Assembly (NCBI GenBank): GCA_963820095.1
Contig: CAWFZA010000004.1
Span: 1-64,000, forward strand
DNA length: 64,000 nt
Source of the DNA: Roseiarcus sp963820095
Lineage (GTDB): Bacteria; Pseudomonadota; Alphaproteobacteria; Rhizobiales; Beijerinckiaceae
Direction of reading: 5' to 3'
Within the stretch, counting starts at the first letter, position 1, and every line of letters starts with the position of its first letter. Positions 12,111-20,640 of this stretch are shown in pieces. A program made the position numbers and the translations under genes. The notes below the pieces were generated by a model. The model was not told the DNA's origin and made no database searches. It saw only the letters and a list, made by a program, of their open reading frames with translations.

Positions 12111-13207
12111 TTCGGTTCCCCCGAGCCTGAGCGCGTGTCCACCTCGACGGTCGTCGAGAGCCCCGGCCGCAACGCGCGCAGCATGGAATCGTCGTCGAGT
12201 TTGATGCGGACGGGAACGCGCTGAACGATCTTGGTGAAGTTGCCGGTCGCGTTCTCAGGCGGAATGACGCTGAAGACGGCGCCGGTCGCGGGGGCCACGG
12301 TGAGCACGCGGCCGCGAAAGACGTGGTCCGGCAGGACATCGGCGACGACCGTCGCCGCCTGTCCCGGAACCATATGCTCAAGCTGGCTTTCCTTGAAGTT
12401 GGCGTCGACCCAAAGGTCATGCGCGGGGATGATTGTGACGAGATAGGCGCCGCCGGCGACATAGGCGCCGACTTGAGCGGCGCGATTGCCGACATAGCCG
12501 TCGATCGGCGAGCGTATCTCGGTGTAGCCGAGGTTGAGCTCGGCTGTGTGAAGATCGGCCTCGGCCTGAGCGACGTCGGCCTGGGCGACCGCGGTCTCGG
12601 CGTCCAAAACCGTGAGCTGCTGCTTGGCTGCGTCCAGTCCGGCCTCGGATGAGACGACATTCGCCTCGGCCGCCAAGTTCAGCGAGGAGGCGCGCTCGGC
12701 GTTTTGGCGTGAGCCGGCTGCCGTCTGCGCAAGGTCCCGATACCTTTGGTCGTCTTGCCTGGCGAACGCCGCCTGCGCATTCTTGGCGTCGAGATCCGCC
12801 TTCGCCTGGCGGATGGCGGTTTGCTGGAGCGTTTGCTTCCGCTCGAGGCTGTCGAGGGTCGCCTCGCGCGCCTTGACGATCGCGGCGGCGCGGTCGGCGG
12901 CGGCGCGAAAGTCGCGATCGTCGAGCCGGATCAGGAGCTGTCCCGCGCGCACATATTCGTTGTCGCCGACCAGGATCTGCGTGACGAAGCCGGCAACGTG
13001 AGGGGAGATCGGGGTGACATTGCCGCCGGCATAGGCGTCGTCGGTGCTCTCGATGAAGCGCCCAACGGTCCAATAGTCGTGCCCGTATCGCACCCCGGCG
13101 AGCGCGATGACGCCGCCGAGCGTCGCAAACGCCAGCCATTTGAGCCGCGCTTTCGTCAGCGTCCTGGTTGGGATCGTCTCGGCATGTCCGCCCGCGATGG
13201 CGCTCAT
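12107..13207 (-). CDS. emrA: EmrA-like HlyD-family membrane fusion protein
   Basis: 366 residues from the ATG at 13207, which has GGAG at a proper distance (MSAIAGGHAETIPTR). An upstream in-frame start exists but lacks a site. There is one membrane helix (LAFATLGGVIALAGVRY), then the biotinyl-lipoyl-like half motif ESTDDAYAGGNVTPISPHVAGFV, a long Ala/Gln-rich coiled-coil hairpin at about residues 95-190, and the second lipoyl half GYTEIRSPIDGYVGNR. It bridges EmrB to an outer-membrane channel. The stop overlaps the emrB start, so the two are coupled. Upstream lies marR in the same direction. Confidence 0.92.
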   Translation of the reverse strand: MSAIAGGHAETIPTRTLTKARLKWLAFATLGGVIALAGVRYGHDYWTVGRFIESTDDAYAGGNVTPISPHVAGFVTQILVGDNEYVRAGQLLIRLDDRDFRAAADRAAAIVKAREATLDSLERKQTLQQTAIRQAKADLDAKNAQAAFARQDDQRYRDLAQTAAGSRQNAERASSLNLAAEANVVSSEAGLDAAKQQLTVLDAETAVAQADVAQAEADLHTAELNLGYTEIRSPIDGYVGNRAAQVGAYVAGGAYLVTIIPAHDLWVDANFKESQLEHMVPGQAATVVADVLPDHVFRGRVLTVAPATGAVFSVIPPENATGNFTKIVQRVPVRIKLDDDSMLRALRPGLSTTVEVDTRSGSGEPK

Positions 13208-13250
13208 TGTTGTCTCCTGTTCGCATCGGTTTTGCTGAACGGCGATAAAG

Positions 13251-13264
13251 GAGTATATACGCCT
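13251..13264. promoter_or_regulatory. Candidate MarR operator half-site upstream of emrA
   Basis: GTATATACGC at 13253-13262 matches the TACGC-type elements seen beyond marR at 13772-13829. It lies 46 bases before the emrA start, between marR and emrA, so it could give emrAB its own repressed promoter. Confidence 0.4.
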
Positions 13265-13296
13265 ATATCGCACTCGATCGTTTTGGATTGCCTGGC

Positions 13297-13746
13297 TCAG
13301 GAGGATCCGACGGGAAGATCGGTCGCCGTCACCTCGCGCAGCAAGGCGCGCAAGCCCGCGGCGCGCTCATCGCCGAAGGCGGCGGCGAATTCCTTTTGCG
13401 CCTTCTTCCAGCCGTCGGTCCCGGCCCTGACCCGTTCGGCGCCCGCCTCCGTCAGGCTGAGCTCCTTGCTGCGGCGGTCCTTGAGCCCCGGCGCGACGCT
13501 GATGAGGCCGTCACGCTCGAGCGGCAGGATGTTCCGGCCGAGCGTCGTTCGATCCATCACCATGGCGTCGGCCAACCCGTTGATGGTCATTGGCCCCAAT
13601 CGCTTGAGCTTGACGAGGATCGAATATTGGGTGGTGCGCAGGCCCGCTGCAGCCAAGTGCTGGTCGTACAATTGGGTGATGTGGCGCGCCGCCTGGCGGA
13701 CGGCCAGGCAGGTGCATTCCTCAGGTCTTGGCAATCCATCGGACAT
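13297..13746 (-). CDS. MarR-family transcriptional regulator of the emrAB locus
   Basis: 149 residues from ATG 13746 (MSDGLPRPEECTCLAV), with GGGAG seven bases upstream; a longer in-frame start has no such site. The winged-helix core is LRTTQYSILVKLKRLGPMTINGLADAMVMDRTTLGRNILPLERDGLI followed by the basic wing GLKDRRSKEL. The Cys pair near the N-terminus (ECTC) could allow redox sensing, but this is inference. It is placed ahead of emrAB in the same orientation and divergent to an SDR gene, the standard layout of a MarR repressor that controls itself, an efflux pump and a detoxifying enzyme. Confidence 0.9.
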   Translation of the reverse strand: MSDGLPRPEECTCLAVRQAARHITQLYDQHLAAAGLRTTQYSILVKLKRLGPMTINGLADAMVMDRTTLGRNILPLERDGLISVAPGLKDRRSKELSLTEAGAERVRAGTDGWKKAQKEFAAAFGDERAAGLRALLREVTATDLPVGSS

Positions 13747-13771
13747 CACAAGTCTCCCTCCTCGATAATAA

Positions 13772-13829
13772 GCGCATGTACGCGTGCTTGACAATGGGAG
13801 TACATGCGCCTAGTTATGCGCATATACGC
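13772..13829 (+). promoter_or_regulatory. SDR promoter with MarR operator elements
   Basis: A perfect 10-base inverted repeat, GCGCATGTAC (13772-13781) and GTACATGCGC (13800-13809), brackets TTGACA (13788-13793). A 17-base spacer leads to TAGTTA (13811-13816), a good sigma-70 promoter reading toward the SDR gene. A further near-copy GCGCATATACGC lies at 13818-13829. A repressor bound here would cover the -35/-10 region and also the divergent marR promoter. Confidence 0.6.
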
Positions 13830-13861
13830 TCAATGTCAAGGCGTAATCAGGAGTTCCTCGG

Positions 13862-14702
13862 ATGACCAATTCCCTCGGCGCGGCCCTCATCACCGGCGCT
13901 TCGTCCGGCATCGGCGCCGTCTACGCCGACCGGCTCGCCAAGCGCGGCTATGACCTTATCCTCGTCGCGCGCAACGGCGAGAAACTGAAATCCTTGGCCG
14001 CGCGGCTGACCGCGGAGACGGGCCGTTCCGTCAAAGTGATCCCCGCCGACCTCGGCGACAAAATGCAGCTGGCCAAGGTCGAGGCCGTGCTTCGCGACGA
14101 CAAGAGCATCACCCTGCTCGTCAACAACGCCGGCACCGCCGCCCTCACGCCGCTCTTGGACTCAAATGTCGATCAGATGGAAGTCGATGATCACGCTGAA
14201 CGTCACCGCGCTCACGCGCCTGACCTATGCCGCGGCGCCCGCCTTCGTCGCGCGCGGCGGGGGAACGATCATCAACATCGGATCGGTGGTCGGCATCGTG
14301 CCTGAGCGGCTCAATGGCGTGTACGGCGCGACCAAGGCCTTTGTCCTGGCGCTCAGCCAATCGCTGCAACACGAGCTGGCGGAGAAGGGCGTCCGCATCC
14401 AGGCGGTCGTGCCCGCAGCGACGGCGACGGACATTTGGGAAAAGAGCGGCCTTCATCACTCGAAATTGCCCGCCGGCAGCGTTATGTCGACCGAGGCCAT
14501 GGTCGACGCGGCCTTGGCGGGATTCGACCAGGGAGAAGTGGTGACGATCCCCCCGCTTCAGGATGGGGAAGACTGGACCCGCTTCGACGCGGCGCGGCGC
14601 GCGTTCGCGCCGAAGTTCGCCAATTCCGCGCCGGCGCCGAGATATCGAACCGCGCGCGCCCGTTCGGCAGACCGCATAACCGGTGGCCTGCCCGCTTTGT
14701 GA
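13862..14702 (+). CDS. Short-chain dehydrogenase/reductase (frameshift at about 14183)
   Basis: An NAD(P)-dependent Rossmann oxidoreductase. The cofactor motif is TGASSGIG at residues 12-19, followed by NNAG near residue 95, then, after the shift, NIGSVVG (catalytic Ser), YGATK (catalytic Tyr and Lys) and VPAATAT. One surplus G after QME near 14183 breaks the frame; removing it gives S-M-I-T-L-N-V-T and a 279-residue protein. It lies divergently from marR and has a promoter carrying the MarR repeats, so it is probably induced together with the pump, perhaps to reduce a toxic carbonyl. The substrate is unknown. Confidence 0.85.
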
Positions 14703-14902
14703 TTGGCGGCGGCCAGGGCGTCGCGCTCGCGATCCTTCCAGCAAATTGCGACGCTGTCAGTGCCATAAGCGCGCGATATGGACCTGATGGGTGTCAACTT
14801 TTCGAGACAATCGCTCGTTCAACTCCGCGCGAGTTTTGGAACCAACAAGAAGGCCAATGGTTGGTCCGCCAAGGGGTGAGACCCCATAATGGAGGACATA
14901 CA

Positions 14903-15217
14903 ATGTCACGTTTAGCACTTCTTGCGACCGCGGTTTCGCTAACTCTCGGCGCGACCCCAGTCCTGGCCCAGACCTTCAATGGGTATGACAATAACGACCC
15001 TGCGGTCACACGTGGCTACGCGCCGTTCGAGCACCCCGGCTATAACAACAATGGCTGGAACAACGGCTGGAACAACGGCCCTCCGGTCATCGGCCCCGTG
15101 TTTGGCGTCGTGACGGCGCCTTTCGCGATGGCGACGGGTGGATGGGGCCAGCCTAGCGCCGGCTGCCATCTCGACCGAGACTTCAACGGCCGATACACCT
15201 CCGTGTGCGGCCTGTAA
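14903..15217 (+). CDS. Small secreted Asn/Gly-rich hypothetical protein
   Basis: 104 residues, start fixed by GGAGG seven bases before the ATG. Residues 1-22 form a signal peptide (LALLATAVSLTLGATPVLA, cleavage after Ala). The mature part is low-complexity, with NNNGWNNGWNNGPP, and ends in a two-Cys segment, GCHLDRDFNGRYTSVCGL, which could form one disulphide. No enzymatic motif is visible. It stands alone between two SDR loci with 200 bases of leader DNA, in which I see no clear element. Similar short secreted proteins are common in Hyphomicrobiales and are uncharacterised. Confidence 0.75.
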   Translation: MSRLALLATAVSLTLGATPVLAQTFNGYDNNDPAVTRGYAPFEHPGYNNNGWNNGWNNGPPVIGPVFGVVTAPFAMATGGWGQPSAGCHLDRDFNGRYTSVCGL

Positions 15218-15304
15218 GACCAGTCCAACTTGATCCGATAAAATAGGCGCGCCGCCCTCGCATCCGCGGGGGTGGCCGCCTACGGGGCCTTGAGACGCGT
15301 GTCC

Positions 15305-16051
15305 CTACCGCTGACCGCCCGAAGCCGAGATGCGCTCGCCGGTCAGCCATGAGGACGCGTCGGAGGCAAGGAAAAGCGCCACGCGGGCGATGTCGTCGGG
15401 CTGGCCCATGCGGCCCATCGGCATCACCATGCCCATTGCCTTTGCGGTCTCCATGTTCAGTCCCATGGTCTTCGTGCCCTCGGTTTCCGTCGCGCCCGGC
15501 GCGATCGCGTTGACGCGAATCTTCTTCGGCGCAAGTTCGACAGCGAGCGCGCGCGTGATCGTGTCCACCGCCGCCTTGGACGAGGAATAGACGACCGAGT
15601 TCGCCACTGGATTGACGCTCGCGATCGTGCTGAGATTGATGATGCTGCCGCCCGCGCCGTCGAAAGCTGCGACGGCTTCCTTGCTGGCGAGCAGCGTTCC
15701 GAGCACATTGGTCCCGAACTGGCGCTCCACGTCTTCCTCCGTGACGGCTTCGATGGGCGCAAAGGTGAATACGCCGGCGTTATTGACGAGCACGCTGGGC
15801 GCCCCGAGTTTCTCCTTCGTCTCGGCGAACAGGCGCTTCACCTCGGCGCTCTTGGAAACGTTCGCCTGGATTGCGACCGCCTTGCCGCCCTTGCGCTTGA
15901 TTTCTTCCACGAGCCGGTCGGCGCCGGCCTTGTCCGATGCATAGTTGACCGCGACCGCAGCGCCCGCCTCGCCGAAGCGGCGCGCGATCGCCGCGCCAAT
16001 GCCCTTCGACGCTCCGGTCACGATCGCCACTTTTCCGCTGAGTTCGCCCAT
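15305..16051 (-). CDS. SDR-family oxidoreductase (3-oxoacyl-ACP reductase-like)
   Basis: 248 residues, complete classical SDR. It has TGASKGIG for NAD(P)H binding at residues 13-20, NNAG near residue 91, Ser in INLSTIASV, YSSSK for the Tyr/Lys pair and the C-terminal ASDASSWLTGERISASGGQ typical of FabG/glucose-dehydrogenase-like SDRs. A basic residue after the first Gly motif and Asn-Tyr-Ala at the end of strand 2 suggest NADP preference. It is divergent from a LysR gene 120 bases away, which probably controls it. The substrate cannot be told. Confidence 0.9.
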   Translation of the reverse strand: MGELSGKVAIVTGASKGIGAAIARRFGEAGAAVAVNYASDKAGADRLVEEIKRKGGKAVAIQANVSKSAEVKRLFAETKEKLGAPSVLVNNAGVFTFAPIEAVTEEDVERQFGTNVLGTLLASKEAVAAFDGAGGSIINLSTIASVNPVANSVVYSSSKAAVDTITRALAVELAPKKIRVNAIAPGATETEGTKTMGLNMETAKAMGMVMPMGRMGQPDDIARVALFLASDASSWLTGERISASGGQR

Positions 16052-16171
16052 TTGTCGTGCTCCTTGCTCCTCTCGCCAGAATGGAGAGCGGAGAGTTGAT
16101 GGCGTTGAGGTAGGCGATGCGCGCTGTCATAGGTATTGCGGCTTCTTGGCTATGATATATGCAATTGCCGT

Positions 16172-17077
16172 ATGACTGACCGGTTGCAGCAGCTCGCCTT
16201 GTTCGTGCGCACGGTCGAGAGCGGAAGCTTCTCCAAGGCCGCTCGCGAATCCGGCCTCACCCAGCCCTCGGTGTCGCGGGCGATCGCGGCGCTCGAACGC
16301 CGGCTGGGGGTCAAGCTTCTCGTTCGCACCACCCGGCAGGTCTCCGCCACAGAGGCAGGCGAAGCGCTGCTCGCCCGCGCGCGCGACGCGCTGCTGGCGG
16401 TTGATGAAGCCGAGGGCGCGGCGCGCGGCGCGGACCACCTGTCCGGCGTGCTGCGCATCGCCCTGCCGCCCGGCTACGGCGCCTGGCGCATCGCGCCGTT
16501 GCTTCCAGGCTTCATCGCCCGGCACCCGCAGCTCAAGATCGATCTCATGATGTCGGACCGCTTCGAGAACCTGATCGCCGAAGGGGCCGACCTTGCGCTC
16601 AGGATTGGCGACTTGCCGGATTCAACCTTCATCGCCCGGAAGATCGAGAGCGCGCGGCGCCTGATCATTGCGGCGCCCTCCTACCTCGCCCGCCGCGGGT
16701 CGCCCATCAACTTTGCCGACCTCGCAAGGCATGACCTTATCAGCGGTCCGGGAGACGCCGGCGAGCAGACCTGGATCGCGCGCCGCAACGGACGAATTCA
16801 GCGTCAGGCCGTGAGCCCGCGCATCCATTCGCGCTCGGCGACCGGCATCATCGCCTGCGTGGTGGCGGGACTTGGCGTCGCTACGGGATCGAGCTGGATG
16901 TGCGCGGACGCGCTCGCCTCGGGCGAGGCGGTCGAAGTTCTCGCCGACTATGCGCTCGATCCGGTCACGGCCTATGTCGTTTTCCCCGCTGGCCGGAAAC
17001 CATCGCAGAGAGCGCGCGCGTTCAGCGATTATCTGGAGCAGGCCCTGGCGCAATCTCACCCGTTGCGGAAGGCGTAG
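16172..17077 (+). CDS. LysR-family transcriptional regulator
   Basis: 301 residues from ATG 16172 (MTDRLQQLALFVRTVESGSFSKAA). The N-terminal helix-turn-helix reads GSFSKAARESGLTQPSVSRAIAALERRLGVKLLVRTTRQVSAT, a CrgA/DHDR-like pattern. The remainder is a substrate-binding domain with two alpha/beta lobes. It is divergent to the SDR at 15305-16051, the usual arrangement for a LysR regulator and its target, and convergent with acdS, whose 3' end it overlaps by 22 bases. The inducer is unknown. Confidence 0.92.
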   Translation: MTDRLQQLALFVRTVESGSFSKAARESGLTQPSVSRAIAALERRLGVKLLVRTTRQVSATEAGEALLARARDALLAVDEAEGAARGADHLSGVLRIALPPGYGAWRIAPLLPGFIARHPQLKIDLMMSDRFENLIAEGADLALRIGDLPDSTFIARKIESARRLIIAAPSYLARRGSPINFADLARHDLISGPGDAGEQTWIARRNGRIQRQAVSPRIHSRSATGIIACVVAGLGVATGSSWMCADALASGEAVEVLADYALDPVTAYVVFPAGRKPSQRARAFSDYLEQALAQSHPLRKA

Positions 17078-18070
17078 GCGTAGCCGTTGAGCGCGGGCGC
17101 GCCGCCAAGATGCGCGTAGAGCACCTTCGATCCTTTGGGGAAGAATCCCTTTCTCACCAGGTCGATCATGCCCTGCATCGATTTCCCCTCGTAGACGGGA
17201 TCGGTGATCATGCCCTCGAGCCGGCCGACGAGCCGGATGGCCTCTTTGGTCTCCGCGGACGGCACGCCGTAGAGCGGATAGGCGTAGTCTTCGATCAGCA
17301 CGACGTCGTCTTCGGCGATGTCCTGGCCAAGGTCGACCAGCGCCGCAGTCTTGCGGGCGATATCGAGCACCTGCGCCTTGGTCTGCTGCGGCGTCGCCGA
17401 CGCATCGATGCCGATGACCTTGCGCTGCCGGCCGTCCTTGGCGAAGCCGACGGCCATGCCGGCGTGAGTGGAGCCGGTCACCGTGCAGACGACGATAAAG
17501 TCGAAGGCGAGCCCGAGCTCGCGCTCCTGCGCGCGCACTTCCTCGGCGAAGCCGACGTAGCCCAACCCGCCATATTTGTGCACCGAGGCGCCCGCCGGGA
17601 TCGCATAGGGCCGGCCGCCTTGCGCCTCGACATCATGAAGCGCGTCCTCCCAGCTCTTGCGGATGCCGATGTCGAAGCCGTCATCGACGAGCCTGACGTC
17701 AGCGCCCATGATGCGGCTCAGCATGATGTTGCCGACCCGGTCGTAGACCGCATCCTCGTGCGGGACCCAGGCCTCCTGCACGAGCCGGCACTTCATCCCG
17801 ATCTTGGCCGCGACCGCGGCGACTTGGCGCGTGTGGTTCGACTGCACGCCGCCGATCGTGACCAGCGTATCGGCATTCGAACGAAGCGCGTCGGGGATGA
17901 TGTATTCAAGCTTGCGCAGCTTGTTGCCCCCGTATGCAAGGCCGGAATTGCAATCCTCGCGCTTGGCGTAGAGCTCGACCATGATCGCCCAGATGCGCGC
18001 TCAAGCGCTTGAGCCTCTCGATCGGCGTCGGACCGAAGGTCAGCGGATAGCGTTCGAATTTTTCCAGCAT
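17056..18070 (-). CDS. acdS: 1-aminocyclopropane-1-carboxylate deaminase (frameshift at about 17982)
   Basis: A PLP enzyme that splits ACC into ammonia and 2-oxobutyrate; soil and plant-associated bacteria use it for nitrogen and to lower plant ethylene. The start, MLEKFERYPLTFGPTPIE at 18070, is diagnostic. After HLGDH the frame slips; dropping one G gives VELYAKREDCNSGL and a 337-residue protein against 338 in reference enzymes. PLP Lys lies in GGNKLRKLEY and the phosphate loop in VTGSTHAGM. Glu of DPVYEGKSMQG and Leu of AHLGGAPALNGY are the two residues that separate true ACC deaminase from D-cysteine desulfhydrase, and both are present. No Lrp-type acdR gene is adjacent. Confidence 0.92.
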
Positions 18071-18213
18071 GGCTCGGCGCATAGGTGAGGGCGAGGCTTG
18101 CAATGCTAGACGAAGACGCGTTCGGCTGGAATCCTCGAATGGCCATTGTTCACGACTATCAGGCCAAATCCCGTATCCCCAACCCCTGGACGCCAAGATC
18201 GAGGGAGCGTTTC

Positions 18214-18639
18214 ATGAGCTTGCCCGCGCACAAATCCGCCGTTGAGGCTCAGCCGCTGATCGCCGTGCGCGATGTTCGGGGGAGCAGCCGCTGGTACGCA
18301 GCGTTGCTCGGAGCGGATGCGCTGCCCGATCACCCGCACCGCGACGTCTATGATCGCATCTGGCGCGCTGGCCGATTGCTTCTTCAGTTGCACGCCTGGG
18401 ACGCGGAAGAGCATCCCAATCTCGTCAACGCGGACGCGGCGCCGCCCGGCCACGGGGTCGTGCTGTGGTTTGAGGTCGACGATTTCGACGCGGCCGTCGA
18501 GCGCGCTCGCCGGCTCGAGGCGGAGATCATCGACGGGCCTCATTTCAACCCCGCGCCCAAGCACCGGGAGATCTGGCTGCGCGACAAGGACGGGTACGTG
18601 GTGGTGGTCGCCAGTCCGGACGGCGAAAGCGGTTCCTGA
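18214..18639 (+). CDS. VOC (glyoxalase/bleomycin-resistance) family protein
   Basis: 141 residues from ATG 18214 with GAGGGAG upstream. The sequence shows two beta-alpha-beta-beta-beta units: VRDVRGSSRWYAALLGAD, then WFEVDDFDAAVERARRLEAEII, ending HREIWLRDKDGYVVVVASP. Conserved Glu and His fit a metal-binding VOC fold. The substrate is unclear: glyoxalase, dioxygenase or antibiotic-binding roles all share this fold. It is convergent with the TIR gene and is the last gene of normal base composition before the AT-richer island. Confidence 0.85.
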   Translation: MSLPAHKSAVEAQPLIAVRDVRGSSRWYAALLGADALPDHPHRDVYDRIWRAGRLLLQLHAWDAEEHPNLVNADAAPPGHGVVLWFEVDDFDAAVERARRLEAEIIDGPHFNPAPKHREIWLRDKDGYVVVVASPDGESGS

Positions 18640-18668
18640 TCCCTCGCAACTGGCTCACGATCTCGGTC

Positions 18669-18688
18669 AATCCAAATCGATTTGGATT
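18669..18688. promoter_or_regulatory. 20-base perfect palindrome at island edge
   Basis: AATCCAAATCGATTTGGATT is an uninterrupted perfect palindrome. It lies between the convergent VOC and TIR genes. It has no loop and no T-run, so it does not look like a normal intrinsic terminator. It may be a protein-binding or recombination site. It coincides with the change to lower GC. Confidence 0.5.
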
Positions 18689-18775
18689 TGTCGTCAGTAT
18701 TTCGCGAAAGGATCCTCGTTGTTCGCTCCGCTCGGCAGGGTCGGGATCTTGATAAGCCTCGGCGTTATGACTCGC

Positions 18776-20338
18776 CTATCGGAGCTTTGGGAGTTGTTGC
18801 AGTTCTCTTTTCAGACTATCTTCAAGCGTTTTAATTGAACTATATCGTAGGCATTTGTGTCCGCGCACATCGAATTTAAGTTCGTCCAACTCGCGCACGA
18901 TTAGTACAGTCGGAATATTGCAACCCCATGCGTATCCAACTTCAAGATAAACATTGGGATTCGCTGTTGATAGATCCGCAACAACAAGCGTCGAGCCAGA
19001 GATCTTGCTCTTCACCCAATGTAATATATCGCCCGTAAACGCCGATAAGTCCGCTCTTTCGCAAAGATAACCGGCCGAATTTATAGCACCCCTTATACCA
19101 TAATGAAATACATCATCCATTTCTTTCGTAAATGGCATTGCAACAAAAATGAATGGCTTAGAGGAAGAATCAGATCCCGCTGTACGGAGTGCGTCGCCCG
19201 CCCGCGGGCGTGCTCCCCCGACCGATCCTTGGTCATCTATCTTAATGATACCCGTGGGAAAGAGGGCATCTAGCTCGTTTTCCAATCGTCTCGCTCGCCG
19301 TTCATCCTTTTCAACAAATGTTATTGATTCAAGTTCGGTAGGAAATTGATCGTTGGACACAGCATCAAGAATACCTGCAATCTCCGAGTTGAATGATTCA
19401 ACTTCATCAAGGCCATAGTTCGCGCCATGAATCGTTAGCGCGAGACTTCTTACATTTCGAGCTTTTCGAGCAAGGAAACTCAGAGCTCCCCATGAGAAAT
19501 CTCGGATGTCTTCGTATGAAAATTGAACTAGCGGCTTCACACCCACAAATAGTATATAGTTTGGATTCGCCCCGCCAAGAGTATTTTCCAATAAGTATCT
19601 ACCCGGCCTCGGTAGGGCCAGGGTTAATTTTAAGCCAAGTTTAGTAAGTAGATTGACTGCTGCCTTATCAACACCATAAAGGTCTTGCGCATACTTGAGA
19701 ATTAGCACATCCGCCTCAAATTCCAAGGCGTCTTTGCAGGCGACGCTTATTTTCAGCGATCGCGATACCGGTGTTTGCGGAGGGTTCTCCAAGGACCCTG
19801 TTGCTCTTGACGGTGATCGGCTCCCGCGCGCCGCGATCTCCTCCGCGATAGCAGCAATCTCGTCCGCCGCCTCGGACATCAGCACAGAGCGGTCCTTCAT
19901 TGAGTAGTCGGAGAAAGGTCTTGCGTCCCGGGGACGAAGATTCTTGTCGCGCACAAGATCTAAGTAACTTTTTGGCGTCGGCGTGAGCAGCAAGGGATAA
20001 AAGCGAACACCCTCTCCGATCGCCTGCCTCTCGCGGATGATTGCGATTTCCCTATCCACAATGTACACGGACGACATTGAGTTGCTCGAGACAAGCAACA
20101 CGAAAACATCGCACGCGCGTAGCCTGCGCTCGTTTTCCCAGTCCCAATCAGCGTCGACCGGCTTCATCCGGTCGATCCAGATCTCGACCGCGCCCTGTTT
20201 AACTGCTGGCCTAAGAAATCCAGTTACAAATGAAAGCCATTTCGTTTCACCTTCTGCAGGCTTTTCCGGCTCGTCCGCGTGGGAGTAGCTGATGAAGATC
20301 GTCGGCTTCGCTACAAGTGCTGGCATAGGACGCGGCAT
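18776..20338 (-). CDS. TIR domain - macro/LAP-N-like domain - nucleoside deoxyribosyltransferase-like protein, candidate defence gene
   Basis: 520 residues. Residues 11-125 are a TIR domain: FISYSHAD, then VEIWIDR, CDVFVLLVSSNSM and SSVYIVDRE, where E97 sits at the position of the NADase catalytic Glu. Residues 195-365 (FEADVLILKYAQDLYGVD, NYILFVGVKPL, LALTIHGANYGLDEVESF) look like the macro-like N-terminal domain of leucyl aminopeptidases, without any peptidase half. Residues 394-482 (FIFVAMPFTKEMDDVF, VVADLSTANPNVYLEVGYAWG) match nucleoside 2-deoxyribosyltransferase-like folds, with E466 at the nucleophile position. Starts at 20338 or 20326 are both possible; neither has a strong ribosome-binding site. 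The gene is AT-richer than all neighbours and uses codons such as TTA, ATA and AGA, suggesting transfer. Function inferred: NAD+ or nucleotide-targeting immunity. Confidence 0.8.
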   Translation of the reverse strand: MPRPMPALVAKPTIFISYSHADEPEKPAEGETKWLSFVTGFLRPAVKQGAVEIWIDRMKPVDADWDWENERRLRACDVFVLLVSSNSMSSVYIVDREIAIIRERQAIGEGVRFYPLLLTPTPKSYLDLVRDKNLRPRDARPFSDYSMKDRSVLMSEAADEIAAIAEEIAARGSRSPSRATGSLENPPQTPVSRSLKISVACKDALEFEADVLILKYAQDLYGVDKAAVNLLTKLGLKLTLALPRPGRYLLENTLGGANPNYILFVGVKPLVQFSYEDIRDFSWGALSFLARKARNVRSLALTIHGANYGLDEVESFNSEIAGILDAVSNDQFPTELESITFVEKDERRARRLENELDALFPTGIIKIDDQGSVGGARPRAGDALRTAGSDSSSKPFIFVAMPFTKEMDDVFHYGIRGAINSAGYLCERADLSAFTGDILHWVKSKISGSTLVVADLSTANPNVYLEVGYAWGCNIPTVLIVRELDELKFDVRGHKCLRYSSIKTLEDSLKRELQQLPKLR

Positions 20339-20640
20339 CCGAGAGATGGTGGGCTTGCACGGGACAACTCCGAAGTCTTATCGCGATCGCCGATTGAACG
20401 GTATCGTGCGCCGAGTTCGAAAGCCGCGACGCCTGTCGTTACCCGCGCAACTCTGGAAGTTCGATCGCGACCCCTCCGCTATCTTCCCGATCTAGAGCGT
20501 GCATCTGGCCTTGTCGAGGCCCGGATAAATCCACCGTTCCATCGGGCAAGCCGGAGATCGCAGGACGTGCCGCGTCGCGGCTCTGGATCGCTTCGCATTC
20601 GCTCGCGATGACATTCCCGGTTGAGCGCACGATCTGACAG
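20339..20640. other. Intergenic region upstream of TIR gene
   Basis: About 300 bases without a supported gene, lying between divergent transcription units. It must hold the TIR-gene promoter, but I see no clear -35/-10 pair on the minus strand. GC rises again through this stretch, marking the right edge of the AT-richer island. It ends with a repeat-like block described next. Confidence 0.5.
20582..20615. repeat. Copy of a dispersed intergenic repeat (lone, degenerate)
   Basis: The segment beginning tctggatcgcttcgcattc and continuing with a gctcgcgatgac-type tail resembles the family of short intergenic repeats common in Bradyrhizobium and relatives (ctggattgcttcgc...cgcaatgac). Only one such copy is recognised here, and the identification is from memory of the family. 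Confidence 0.4.

Noticed and set aside
16140..16172. Possible LysR box (ttggctatgatatatgcaa) before the LysR gene
   Set aside because: The dyad is weak and no second site is visible, so it is not listed as a feature.
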